From Planctomycetota bacterium (GTDB lineage: Bacteria > Planctomycetota > Phycisphaerae > WQYP01), in NCBI GenBank assembly GCA_021816165.1, contig JAKAYZ010000149.1, positions 1 to 6,438 on the forward strand: a stretch of 6,438 nt of DNA, in the 5' to 3' direction. Shown piece by piece: positions 1 to 4,697 of the stretch; the stretch's first letter is position 1, and every line of letters starts with the position of its first letter. A program made the position numbers and the translations under genes. The notes below the pieces were generated by a model, which was not told where the DNA came from, did not search any database, and was given only the letters and a program-made list of their open reading frames with translations.

Positions 1-1
1 G

Positions 2-529
2 ACCATTGAAGAAATTTCCCGCGAGGCCAAAATGCCTCCCTCAGAATGTCGCCGTGTGCTGAAAATCGCCCGTCATCCCATATCGCTGGATCGGCCCGTG
101 GGCGAATCGGAAGATTCCTACTTTGGTGATTTCATCGAGGATGAGTCGGCCGATAACCCCGTGCAGACCGCCACGCAGGAAATGCTCCGCGACCGCATTG
201 ATCAGGTGCTCAAAACTCTCACCTACCGGGAACGTGAAATTATTAAATTACGCTACGGCATCGGCGATGGATATACCTACACGCTTGAAGAGGTGGGGCG
301 CATATTCAAAGTCACGCGCGAGCGGGTGCGTCAGGTGGAAGCCAAGGCCTTGAGAAAGTTGCAGCATCCCGTGCGGTCACGCAAATTGGAAGGCTTTCTT
401 GATGGATCGATCATGTCCACCATTGGACTTATGCCCGGCGGTAGCCATGCCGCAACCGATGACGCGCCGGACGGTGGCGATGATGCGTTGGATCATGGTG
501 ATGACGGCAGCATGGTGCCGGACGCTTAA
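2..529 (+). CDS. rpoD: RNA polymerase primary sigma factor RpoD/SigA, C-terminal part (5' truncated)
   Basis: The housekeeping sigma factor directs core RNA polymerase to -35/-10 promoters. Only the last 175 residues are here; the reading frame runs in from the left edge, so the true start is outside. Numbering visible residues from 1, the order is: end of region 3.1, the region 3.2 finger (about 28-48, SLDRPVGESEDSYFGDFIED, close to E. coli SLETPIGDDEDSHLGDFIED), region 4.1, then the region 4.2 helix-turn-helix (about 94-120, TLEEVGRIFKVTRERVRQVE followed by AKALRKL). Family members usually stop just after the motif seen here as GFLDG (131-135). This protein continues for 40 residues, with nine Asp in the last 24. 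The identity is certain from region 4. Primary rather than alternative sigma is inferred from the region 3.2 and 4.2 match. The next gene is more than 600 nt away, so rpoD is probably the end of its transcript. Confidence 0.96.
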   Translation, partial: TIEEISREAKMPPSECRRVLKIARHPISLDRPVGESEDSYFGDFIEDESADNPVQTATQEMLRDRIDQVLKTLTYREREIIKLRYGIGDGYTYTLEEVGRIFKVTRERVRQVEAKALRKLQHPVRSRKLEGFLDGSIMSTIGLMPGGSHAATDDAPDGGDDALDHGDDGSMVPDA

Positions 530-650
530 ATGTGTCCGGACCGTCGCATCAGCCGCAATGTTCAGTGGCCGCACCGATTGTTTTTCGGTAATGGTGCTCG
601 TACCGCATGAGGTACGCCATCTGGCAAACGCTCATGTGTTGCCGACATCC
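530..650. other. Gene-free 3' region of rpoD
   Basis: This is the first part of a 623-nt gene-free stretch (530-1152). It starts with the palindrome GTCCGGAC (534-541) just after the rpoD stop and holds the hairpin cluster at 571-643. Short open frames cross it on both strands but lack ribosome sites and family resemblance. Beyond it lie repeat copy A, the AT-rich island and the structured leader, listed separately. Confidence 0.5.
571..643 (+). terminator. Cluster of three small hairpins downstream of rpoD, possible weak terminator
   Basis: Three short inverted repeats lie one after another. The first is GCACC (571-575) with GGTGC (593-597), or the alternative ACCGA (573-577) with TCGGT (585-589) around a T-rich loop. 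The second is CGTACC (599-604) with GGTACG (611-616) around a 6-nt loop. The third is GGCAA (623-627) with TTGCC (639-643). None is followed by a clear T run, so a classical intrinsic terminator is not shown. They could instead be 3' UTR structure or a Rho-dependent end. The placement 42-114 nt after the rpoD stop is the main reason to consider termination. Confidence 0.3.
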
Positions 651-815
651 GGGCGTTTCCGGCACACCCTCCGGGCGGCACCGCTTTCGCCCGGCCTCTG
701 CGGCGCGGCTTCCTCGGCGTATCATCCTCGCCAGATACGCCCTCGTCGCCGCTTCTTGATGCCCGCCAAAATCCATGCCGTCGCAGTCCCTGTTATTACT
801 CGGACAGGCTCCTAG
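651..815. repeat. Dispersed ~165-bp repeat, copy A (between rpoD and the TPR/YggX-like gene)
   Basis: This segment aligns without gaps to 4401-4565 in the same orientation, with 22 mismatches counted by eye over 165 positions (about 87% identity). The flanks on both sides are unrelated. Mismatches fall evenly across the three codon positions (7, 9 and 6), and the peptides in the longest shared frame are less alike (~76%) than the DNA, so it does not behave like a protein-coding element. Inside it GGCGTATC (716-723) pairs perfectly with GATACGCC (734-741) around a 10-nt loop. No terminal inverted repeats or target-site duplications are visible. It is probably a member of a genome-wide intergenic repeat family, of unknown function. 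Confidence 0.85.
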
Positions 816-875
816 GACTTTAACATGGAAATAAACGCATAAAAGCTGCGAAAAATAAGGTAAAAATAACGCTTT

Positions 876-927
876 TTGGAAAAAATCGGTGTTTTCCCTT
901 TATTTAGCCCGGTAAAGTCGCTAGAAT
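876..927 (+). promoter_or_regulatory. Candidate sigma-70-type promoter in an AT-rich island upstream of the TPR/YggX-like gene
   Basis: The stretch ~826-930 is much more AT-rich than its surroundings. Two overlapping candidates are visible. One is TTGGAA (876-881), 17 nt, TTTATT (899-904). The other is TTTATT (899-904) serving as a weak -35, 17 nt, TAGAAT (922-927) as the better -10. The second would start transcription near the G run at 936-939 and give a leader of roughly 215 nt before the ATG at 1153. A small hairpin, GGAAAA (878-883) with TTTTCC (892-897), overlaps the first candidate. Choosing between them by eye is not possible. Confidence 0.35.
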
Positions 928-935
928 ATCGGTTT

Positions 936-1114
936 GGGGCGTGTCCGGGTAGTCGCTAAGCTTATGATTAGCTGCTGATGGCCCCCGTGCGCGGTGCAGA
1001 CTTTACGCCAATGGGTACCGCTGTCGCTGCCCGTACAGACTCGCAAGGCCGCTGGAGACCCCGCAATTGCGGTTTTGGCGGGCTCAATGTTTGGGGCCTC
1101 AGTCGCGTGAGGCC
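936..1114 (+). ncRNA. Candidate structured leader RNA or small RNA upstream of the TPR/YggX-like gene
   Basis: No gene is apparent here, but inverted repeats are dense. GGGGC (936-940) pairs with GCCCC (981-985) and encloses GCTAA (955-959) with TTAGC (968-972). CCGCAATTGCGG (1061-1072) is a perfect palindrome, and CCCGC (1060-1064) can instead pair with GCGGG (1078-1082). GGCCTCA (1095-1101) pairs perfectly with TGAGGCC (1108-1114) around a 6-nt loop. A near-direct repeat, GTGCAGACT (994-1002) and GTACAGACT (1033-1041), also lies inside. I do not recognise tmRNA, SRP RNA, RNase P RNA or a common riboswitch consensus. The mutually exclusive pairings near 1060-1082 would suit a regulatory leader, but this is inference. 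Confidence 0.3.
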
Positions 1115-1152
1115 GGGCGCTAAGTAATAAGTTTCAGGAGCCATAACTCACT

Positions 1153-1749
1153 ATGCTTGACGAAGTTAAAGTTCGGCAATTTACCGAACTCACCACCACC
1201 GACCCCCAGAATGAGTTGGGCTTTTTCTCGTTGGGGCGGGTGTATTTGGAGGGGGGATCGCCCCGGGATGCCATCGCGCCACTGCTTCGGGCGGTGGCTA
1301 TAAACCCCGCACTTTCAAGGGCCTACGTTTTGTTGGCCCAAAGCCAGATAGCCGTCGGTGATCCGGAAGGTGCCCAGGCCACCTTGCTGAAAGGTTATCG
1401 GGTGGCACAGGAGCATGGCGACCTGATGCCGCGCAATCAGATGGCGGACATGCTCAAAGAATTGGGTGCCAGTATCCCCGAGGAAACGGCCCAGCAGCTT
1501 ACCCCGGAATTGCAGGCCGCCGGCCAGATACAATGCCGTCGTTGCAACCGAATTGGCCCCAAAATGCCCGAGCGACCGTTCGGCGGTGCGCTGGGTGAGC
1601 AGATTCATGAAAGCATCTGCGGTCCGTGCTTTCAGCTTTGGATCCGGCAGGGGACAAAGGTAATCAACGAACTTCGGCTCAATTTGACCGATCCCGCATC
1701 GCAGGACGTATATGATCAGCACATGAGGGAATTTCTCAACTTAAACTAA
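1153..1749 (+). CDS. TPR protein fused to a YggX-like Fe(2+)-trafficking domain, with two CxxC pairs
   Basis: A 198-residue protein in two parts. Residues ~19-88 form about two tetratricopeptide repeats (ELGFFSLGRVYLEGG..., then AYVLLAQSQIAVGDPEGA...), a protein-binding scaffold. Residues ~126-196 match the YggX/Iron_traffic family: PFGGALGEQIHESI, W at 163, QGTKVINELRLNL and a final MREFL line up with PGELGKRIYNEIS, W, the QT-LINE block and MVNFLF of E. coli YggX. YggX is a ~90-residue cytosolic protein linked to Fe(II) handling and protection of Fe-S clusters from oxidation. Here four cysteines, C128xxC131 and C156xxC159, suggest a zinc- or iron-binding ribbon; classic YggX has only the first-position Cys. 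The start is firm: a stop at 1144-1146 lies in frame just upstream, and CAGGAG (1135-1140) precedes the ATG by 12 nt, rather far. greA follows after 57 nt. The domain assignment is strong; the cellular role is inferred. Confidence 0.88.
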   Translation: MLDEVKVRQFTELTTTDPQNELGFFSLGRVYLEGGSPRDAIAPLLRAVAINPALSRAYVLLAQSQIAVGDPEGAQATLLKGYRVAQEHGDLMPRNQMADMLKELGASIPEETAQQLTPELQAAGQIQCRRCNRIGPKMPERPFGGALGEQIHESICGPCFQLWIRQGTKVINELRLNLTDPASQDVYDQHMREFLNLN

Positions 1750-1794
1750 AATGATGGCTATTGAGGCGTTGGACACTCTAAAGGGTCGGGCGCG

Positions 1795-1800
1795 AAAGGA
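1795..1800 (+). promoter_or_regulatory. Ribosome binding site of greA
   Basis: AAAGGA sits 6 nt before the ATG at 1807, a well-spaced Shine-Dalgarno sequence that fixes the greA start. Confidence 0.7.
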
Positions 1801-1806
1801 TTTTCT

Positions 1807-2280
1807 ATGCAGTTACTCACCAAACAGGAAAAGGACAAGCTCGATCAGCAACTCAAGGATATGATCGCGCAGCGCCCGCAGATTGCCGCCCGCATCGCAG
1901 AGGCCCGCGAGAAAGGTGATCTGCGTGAAAATGCCGATTACCACGCCGCCCGCGAAGAGCTTGCACTGCTTGAGGCCCGCATCCGTGATCTGGAAGAACG
2001 TTTGCGAAGTGCGTCCGTAGTTAACCCTGATGACATTCCCGATGGCATGGTATTTTTGGGTTCAACCGTGAAGGTACGCGACAAGAAAACCGGCGACACG
2101 GAGTGCTTTCGCCTTGTTGGCGAACTCAACGGCAGCGCTTTTGATGTGGATTCCGATGTGATGGAGGTGTCGGCCGCCAGCCCGTTGGGCGAGGCATTGA
2201 TGCGCGCCCGCATGGGGCAGGTGGTACGCGTGTCGGTACCGCGCGGAGAAATTCATTACGAGATACTTGAGGTTTCCTGA
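1807..2280 (+). CDS. greA: Transcription elongation factor GreA
   Basis: GreA enters the secondary channel of RNA polymerase and stimulates cleavage of the backtracked transcript, letting stalled complexes resume. The product is 157 residues, against 158 for E. coli GreA. Residues ~1-75 form the N-terminal antiparallel coiled coil. Its tip carries the acidic signature GDLRENADYHAARE (about 38-51), whose Asp and Glu hold the catalytic Mg2+; E. coli has GDLKENAEYHAARE. Residues ~80-157 form the C-terminal FKBP-like domain (VFLGSTVKVRDKKTGD..., ending EIHYEILEVS), with the typical SPLGEALM block before the final strands. The gene lies 57 nt after the TPR/YggX-like gene and 44 nt before the TonB-family gene, on the same strand, so co-transcription is plausible. 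All key residues are intact. Confidence 0.97.
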   Translation: MQLLTKQEKDKLDQQLKDMIAQRPQIAARIAEAREKGDLRENADYHAAREELALLEARIRDLEERLRSASVVNPDDIPDGMVFLGSTVKVRDKKTGDTECFRLVGELNGSAFDVDSDVMEVSAASPLGEALMRARMGQVVRVSVPRGEIHYEILEVS

Positions 2281-2289
2281 CCGCTGGGC

Positions 2290-2305
2290 CGGCCATTGTT
2301 GGCCG
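2290..2305 (+). other. Intercistronic hairpin between greA and the TonB-family gene
   Basis: CGGCCA (2290-2295) pairs perfectly with TGGCCG (2300-2305) around a TTGT tetraloop, starting 10 nt after the greA stop. No T run follows; instead the AAAGGGG ribosome-binding sequence of the next gene (2307-2313) starts one base after the stem. The hairpin could protect the greA message 3' end or modulate initiation of the next gene. It is short, so chance is possible. Confidence 0.4.
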
Positions 2306-2324
2306 CAAAGGGGTACAGCCCGAT

Positions 2325-3428
2325 ATGGTGGACATACCCATTGAAGTCGCGCCAAGGCCCGCGGAATCCGTTCCCGCGGTGGCGGATTCTCTCCCACCAG
2401 ATTCACTCTCCAATGACCTCAATGGCGGCGTTGCGATGGACGCAGACGGCATGTTCACCGCCGATACGCTCCTTGGTCACACCATCGATCATGCAGATGA
2501 TGACGGGTTCCCCAATGATTTGACGCAGATGCTCTCCGATACAATGGCCCAACGGCATGTGGTGGTGTGGCGCGAACAGGGCTGGCGCGTGCCGGTAGCG
2601 CCTATTTTAGAATTCCTCGCAGCCGTCGCGATTGAACTGCTTTTGCTCGCAGCAATTGTCTTCCTCGGAATGCACGGTGGCCTGACCGGCCACGGCGGAA
2701 GGCAAACTTCGCAGTCGTCATCGCGCGCCACTGCGGTGGGGGGCGTTTTGGCGTCGACCGCGGTTGTGAGCGCACCGCGGGTGCCGCAAACATGGCATCT
2801 TTCGCATCATCTGCCCAGGCCACCGACCTTACCTTCCACATTGCACGATCCGGTGGCGATAAAATTTGCACATCCCGACAATTCTCACAATGCCATCATC
2901 GGCGTGCCGCGGCATGCCGATGCGTGGTCGGCACCGACTCCGAATATGGCTCCACGGCCGGTACCGCATGCGGTTGTCAGCCGCCATCCCGCACGCTCGC
3001 GTGGGCCTCAACCCGCCGCCGTGAGACACTTGGGGCAGCGATCGCGCAATCCCAATCCGAATGCCGGCTTTGGGCCGGCGGTACCATTGCTTAAGGGACA
3101 GCGCGGCGGGGGGGCCGGAGCCGGTGCAGGGCGCGGGCGCGGATTGGTCGATGCCGACGGCGGCGTAAAAGTGCTCGCGTGGGGCAGTCAGCATGTGCCT
3201 GTTAAATATCAGATTGACCCGATGTACATGCGTGGCACATATCGGGTATGGATTTCAGCATCGGGCCGGGTCACTAAAGTAAAAATTATTAAATCCTGCG
3301 GTCATCCGTCGATGGATCAAAGCTTCATCGATACACTTGAACGCACACGCTTCTCACCGGCCATGTCGGGTGGCGCACCAATCCCGTCAAAAATTAATAT
3401 CACACTTTCATTCGGTTCGCGCGGTTAG
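2325..3428 (+). CDS. TonB-family protein with long cytoplasmic N-terminus and Pro/Gly-rich periplasmic linker
   Basis: A 367-residue predicted inner-membrane protein. Residues 1-~92 are polar and acidic and have no signal peptide. One membrane helix spans ~93-117 (ILEFLAAVAIELLLLAAIVF). A long Pro/His/Arg-rich linker (~120-255) follows, then a Gly/Ala/Arg-rich run (~260-273), and a TonB C-terminal-type domain at ~290-364: GTYRVWISASGRVTKVKIIK, DQSFIDTLERTRFSPAM, SGGAPIPSKINITLSF. TonB proteins pass proton-motive force from ExbB/ExbD to outer-membrane receptors. No exbB or exbD is visible in the window. Odd points are the unusually long cytoplasmic N-terminus, where TonB normally begins close to its helix, and KSCGHPSMD where SSG is usual. 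It could be a TonB-like envelope protein rather than a true energiser. The ATG is the first start in frame after greA, with AAAGGGG (2307-2313) upstream. Confidence 0.82.
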   Translation: MVDIPIEVAPRPAESVPAVADSLPPDSLSNDLNGGVAMDADGMFTADTLLGHTIDHADDDGFPNDLTQMLSDTMAQRHVVVWREQGWRVPVAPILEFLAAVAIELLLLAAIVFLGMHGGLTGHGGRQTSQSSSRATAVGGVLASTAVVSAPRVPQTWHLSHHLPRPPTLPSTLHDPVAIKFAHPDNSHNAIIGVPRHADAWSAPTPNMAPRPVPHAVVSRHPARSRGPQPAAVRHLGQRSRNPNPNAGFGPAVPLLKGQRGGGAGAGAGRGRGLVDADGGVKVLAWGSQHVPVKYQIDPMYMRGTYRVWISASGRVTKVKIIKSCGHPSMDQSFIDTLERTRFSPAMSGGAPIPSKINITLSFGSRG

Positions 3429-3446
3429 GAACTGCTGCCAGTTGCT

Positions 3447-3498
3447 GTGGACCGGAAGCCATTTAATACGCCTCATCCGGACGCGGTAAGCGGTCCAC
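3447..3498. terminator. Inverted repeat between convergent genes, possible bidirectional terminator
   Basis: GTGGACCG (3447-3454) and CGGTCCAC (3491-3498) form a perfect 8-bp inverted repeat in the 88-nt spacer between the TonB-family gene and the opposing tail-anchored gene. The loop is 36 nt and there is no T run on either strand, so a strong intrinsic terminator is not shown. Its position between two converging stops is the main support. Confidence 0.35.
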
Positions 3499-3516
3499 TG
3501 TGCCGGGGCGGTGGGC

Positions 3517-4224
3517 CTATTTCCGGTAAACCAGTAAGATGAGAAGCGCAAGCAGCGACACCAGGGCCATCACAAAGGCGCTGTTGATCATCCATGTATT
3601 GCGACTGCGCGATTTATCAATCCAATCCTGCACCTGCACCGTCGCGTGGGCGTAACTGTCACGCACCTGCGAAAGGCATTCCACAGCGTGGCGATTGGTC
3701 AACTGCAGGCGATCCATCATCATGGAAAATCGATTAAATGCCTCAACAAGCTGACGATCTATTTCCGTCGATGTCTCCATTTGTTCACGAATACCCTTGA
3801 GTAGCTCAATGGGTGGTTTACCGGCCGTAATCAGGGCAGAAATTGCCTCGGTAACATGTTTTTGCTGCTGAACATGAATCGCCAGTCGCTGACTGATGGT
3901 TTCGAGCATCTGCGCCTGCAATTGACTGGTTTGCGGTAAGGCCTCCACGGCGTGCGGGAGGGTAGCGAGTTGGGCAAGCAGTTGCTCCTGTCTTTGCACC
4001 TGGCCATCAAGGGTGGCACGCAGTTCCTGTACGGTTGTCAATAAAGCATCATAGCTTTGCTGCAACTTGTAGGAACCCGGTTCCGGCCCGCCACCGGGGC
4101 CGATGTAACGGATCACATCAGGATTGCCATCATGAGACGCGTCTCCAACTTCCGCTGGCTTGCCGAGCTCATAGTCGATCACTTCGGGCGCTGGGGGACG
4201 AAATATTTTCCTAAGCACACTCAT
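3517..4224 (-). CDS. Unrecognised coiled-coil protein with a C-terminal membrane anchor
   Basis: A 235-residue protein I cannot assign to a named family. The N-terminus (~1-50) is Pro/Gly-rich and probably disordered, with EVIDYELGKPAEVG early and IGPGGGPEPG at 41-50. Residues ~52-130 and ~140-205 are Gln/Leu-rich helices with heptad-like spacing, broken near GKPP (135-138), which suggests coiled coils. A single hydrophobic helix at ~212-232 (MINSAFVMALVSLLALLILL) ends in YRK. There is no N-terminal signal, so the bulk should be cytoplasmic and tail-anchored. This architecture suits a membrane-tethered scaffold or tether; it resembles chemoreceptor or laminin-like helices only in composition. 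It is transcribed alone on the minus strand, convergent with the TonB-family gene. The start is supported by a perfect TATAAT 9-14 nt upstream, which would leave almost no leader. Confidence 0.8.
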   Translation of the reverse strand: MSVLRKIFRPPAPEVIDYELGKPAEVGDASHDGNPDVIRYIGPGGGPEPGSYKLQQSYDALLTTVQELRATLDGQVQRQEQLLAQLATLPHAVEALPQTSQLQAQMLETISQRLAIHVQQQKHVTEAISALITAGKPPIELLKGIREQMETSTEIDRQLVEAFNRFSMMMDRLQLTNRHAVECLSQVRDSYAHATVQVQDWIDKSRSRNTWMINSAFVMALVSLLALLILLVYRK

Positions 4225-4400
4225 AGGTCACCATTATATCAACGACCGACCCGGAAAAGCATTGCCGCAGCGTGCGCCGCGGGCGGTCAATCATCAAAAT
4301 TTAACCCAATCGACACCATTCGCTGGTAAAATACTCAAAAAAAGGCAAAATTGGCAACCCGATGAAGATGAGTCGTCGATATCCGAGAACGCCGCCAAGG
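4225..4400. other. Divergent intergenic region before repeat copy B
   Basis: This is the first part of a 473-nt gene-free stretch (4225-4697) between the minus-strand tail-anchored gene and the GT-C gene. It holds the minus-strand promoter next to 4224. At 4290-4360 it becomes A-rich, with a TAAAAT (4327-4332) that has no -35 partner at normal spacing and an A7 run at 4337-4343. I see no gene in it. Confidence 0.5.
4233..4261 (-). promoter_or_regulatory. Promoter of the tail-anchored gene with a perfect -10 very close to the start codon
   Basis: On the minus strand TATAAT (4238 down to 4233) is a perfect -10. At 17-nt spacing the -35 position (4261 down to 4256) reads TGCTTT, a poor match. 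Only 8 nt separate the -10 from the ATG at 4224-4222, so transcription would begin at or within a few bases of the start codon, giving a leaderless or very short-leader mRNA. GGTGACC lies in that gap and would barely be transcribed as a ribosome site. Confidence 0.45.
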
Positions 4401-4565
4401 GGGCGTTTACGGCACATCCTCCGGACGGAGAGTCTTTCGCCCGGCCGCAGCGGCGCGGCCTCCTCGGCCTATCATCTTCGCCCGATACGCCCTCGTCGCC
4501 GCTTCTTGATGCCCTCCATAATCCGTGCCGTCGCAGTCTCTGTTATTACGTGGACAGGCACCTTG
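4401..4565. repeat. Dispersed ~165-bp repeat, copy B (upstream of the GT-C gene)
   Basis: Same orientation as copy A at 651-815 with about 87% gapless identity; the longest identical block includes GATACGCCCTCGTCGCCGCT (4484-4503) and continues a little beyond it. The internal stem seen in copy A carries one uncompensated mismatch here (GGCCTATC at 4466-4473 against GATACGCC at 4484-4491), so pairing is not clearly conserved. Long open frames run through it on both strands but show no sign of coding selection. It ends about 15 nt before a candidate promoter for the glycosyltransferase gene. Confidence 0.85.
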
Positions 4566-4596
4566 GCTTGCGGCCCCATTTGAAACAACCGCCAAG
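4562..4596 (+). other. Small inverted repeat at the downstream edge of repeat copy B
   Basis: CTTGGC (4562-4567) pairs with GCCAAG (4591-4596) around a 23-nt loop. It overlaps the end of the repeat and the candidate -35 at 4580-4585, so it could be an operator-like site, but six pairs may be chance. Confidence 0.25.
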
Positions 4597-4608
4597 CGGC
4601 AGTAAAAG
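4580..4608 (+). promoter_or_regulatory. Candidate sigma-70-type promoter of the GT-C gene
   Basis: TTGAAA (4580-4585; 5 of 6 to TTGACA) and TAAAAG (4603-4608; 4 of 6 to TATAAT) are separated by exactly 17 nt. Transcription would begin near 4615, giving a leader of about 80 nt before the ATG at 4698. The leader holds a GACGGAT doublet (4621-4627, with an overlapping variant after it) and no strong hairpin. This is a consensus match only. Confidence 0.4.
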
Positions 4609-4697
4609 ATGCCATCAGCCGACGGATGACGGATGGATGGCGTATTCCAGCCGTGGTGGTCGTAGTATTTCGGATGTGATGGCGGGGATACCCAAAT

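Noticed and set aside
549..776. Minus-strand open frame over repeat copy A sharing a GGHQEAATRAY-type peptide with a minus-strand frame at 4407-4814
   Set aside because: The shared peptide is an effect of the DNA repeat: amino-acid identity (~76%) is lower than DNA identity (~87%), mismatches show no codon periodicity, and the two frames differ in start and length.
399..815. Plus-strand open frame overlapping the rpoD end and repeat copy A
   Set aside because: It starts inside rpoD in another frame, has no ribosome site and runs through the noncoding repeat with no recognisable domain.
651..815. Repeat as an insertion sequence or MITE
   Set aside because: No terminal inverted repeats, target-site duplications or transposase were seen at either copy. 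A mobile origin remains possible but is not supported.
936..1114. tmRNA, SRP RNA, RNase P RNA or a familiar riboswitch
   Set aside because: None of the conserved core sequences I know for these RNAs was found, and there is no CCA-ended acceptor stem.
2829..3194. Minus-strand open frames inside the TonB-family gene
   Set aside because: They are antisense shadows in a GC-rich Pro/Gly linker, with no ribosome sites or recognisable domains.
4621..4637. Short tandem repeat GACGGAT GACGGAT GGATGG in the GT-C leader
   Set aside because: Two and a partial unit of 7 nt is too little to separate from chance.
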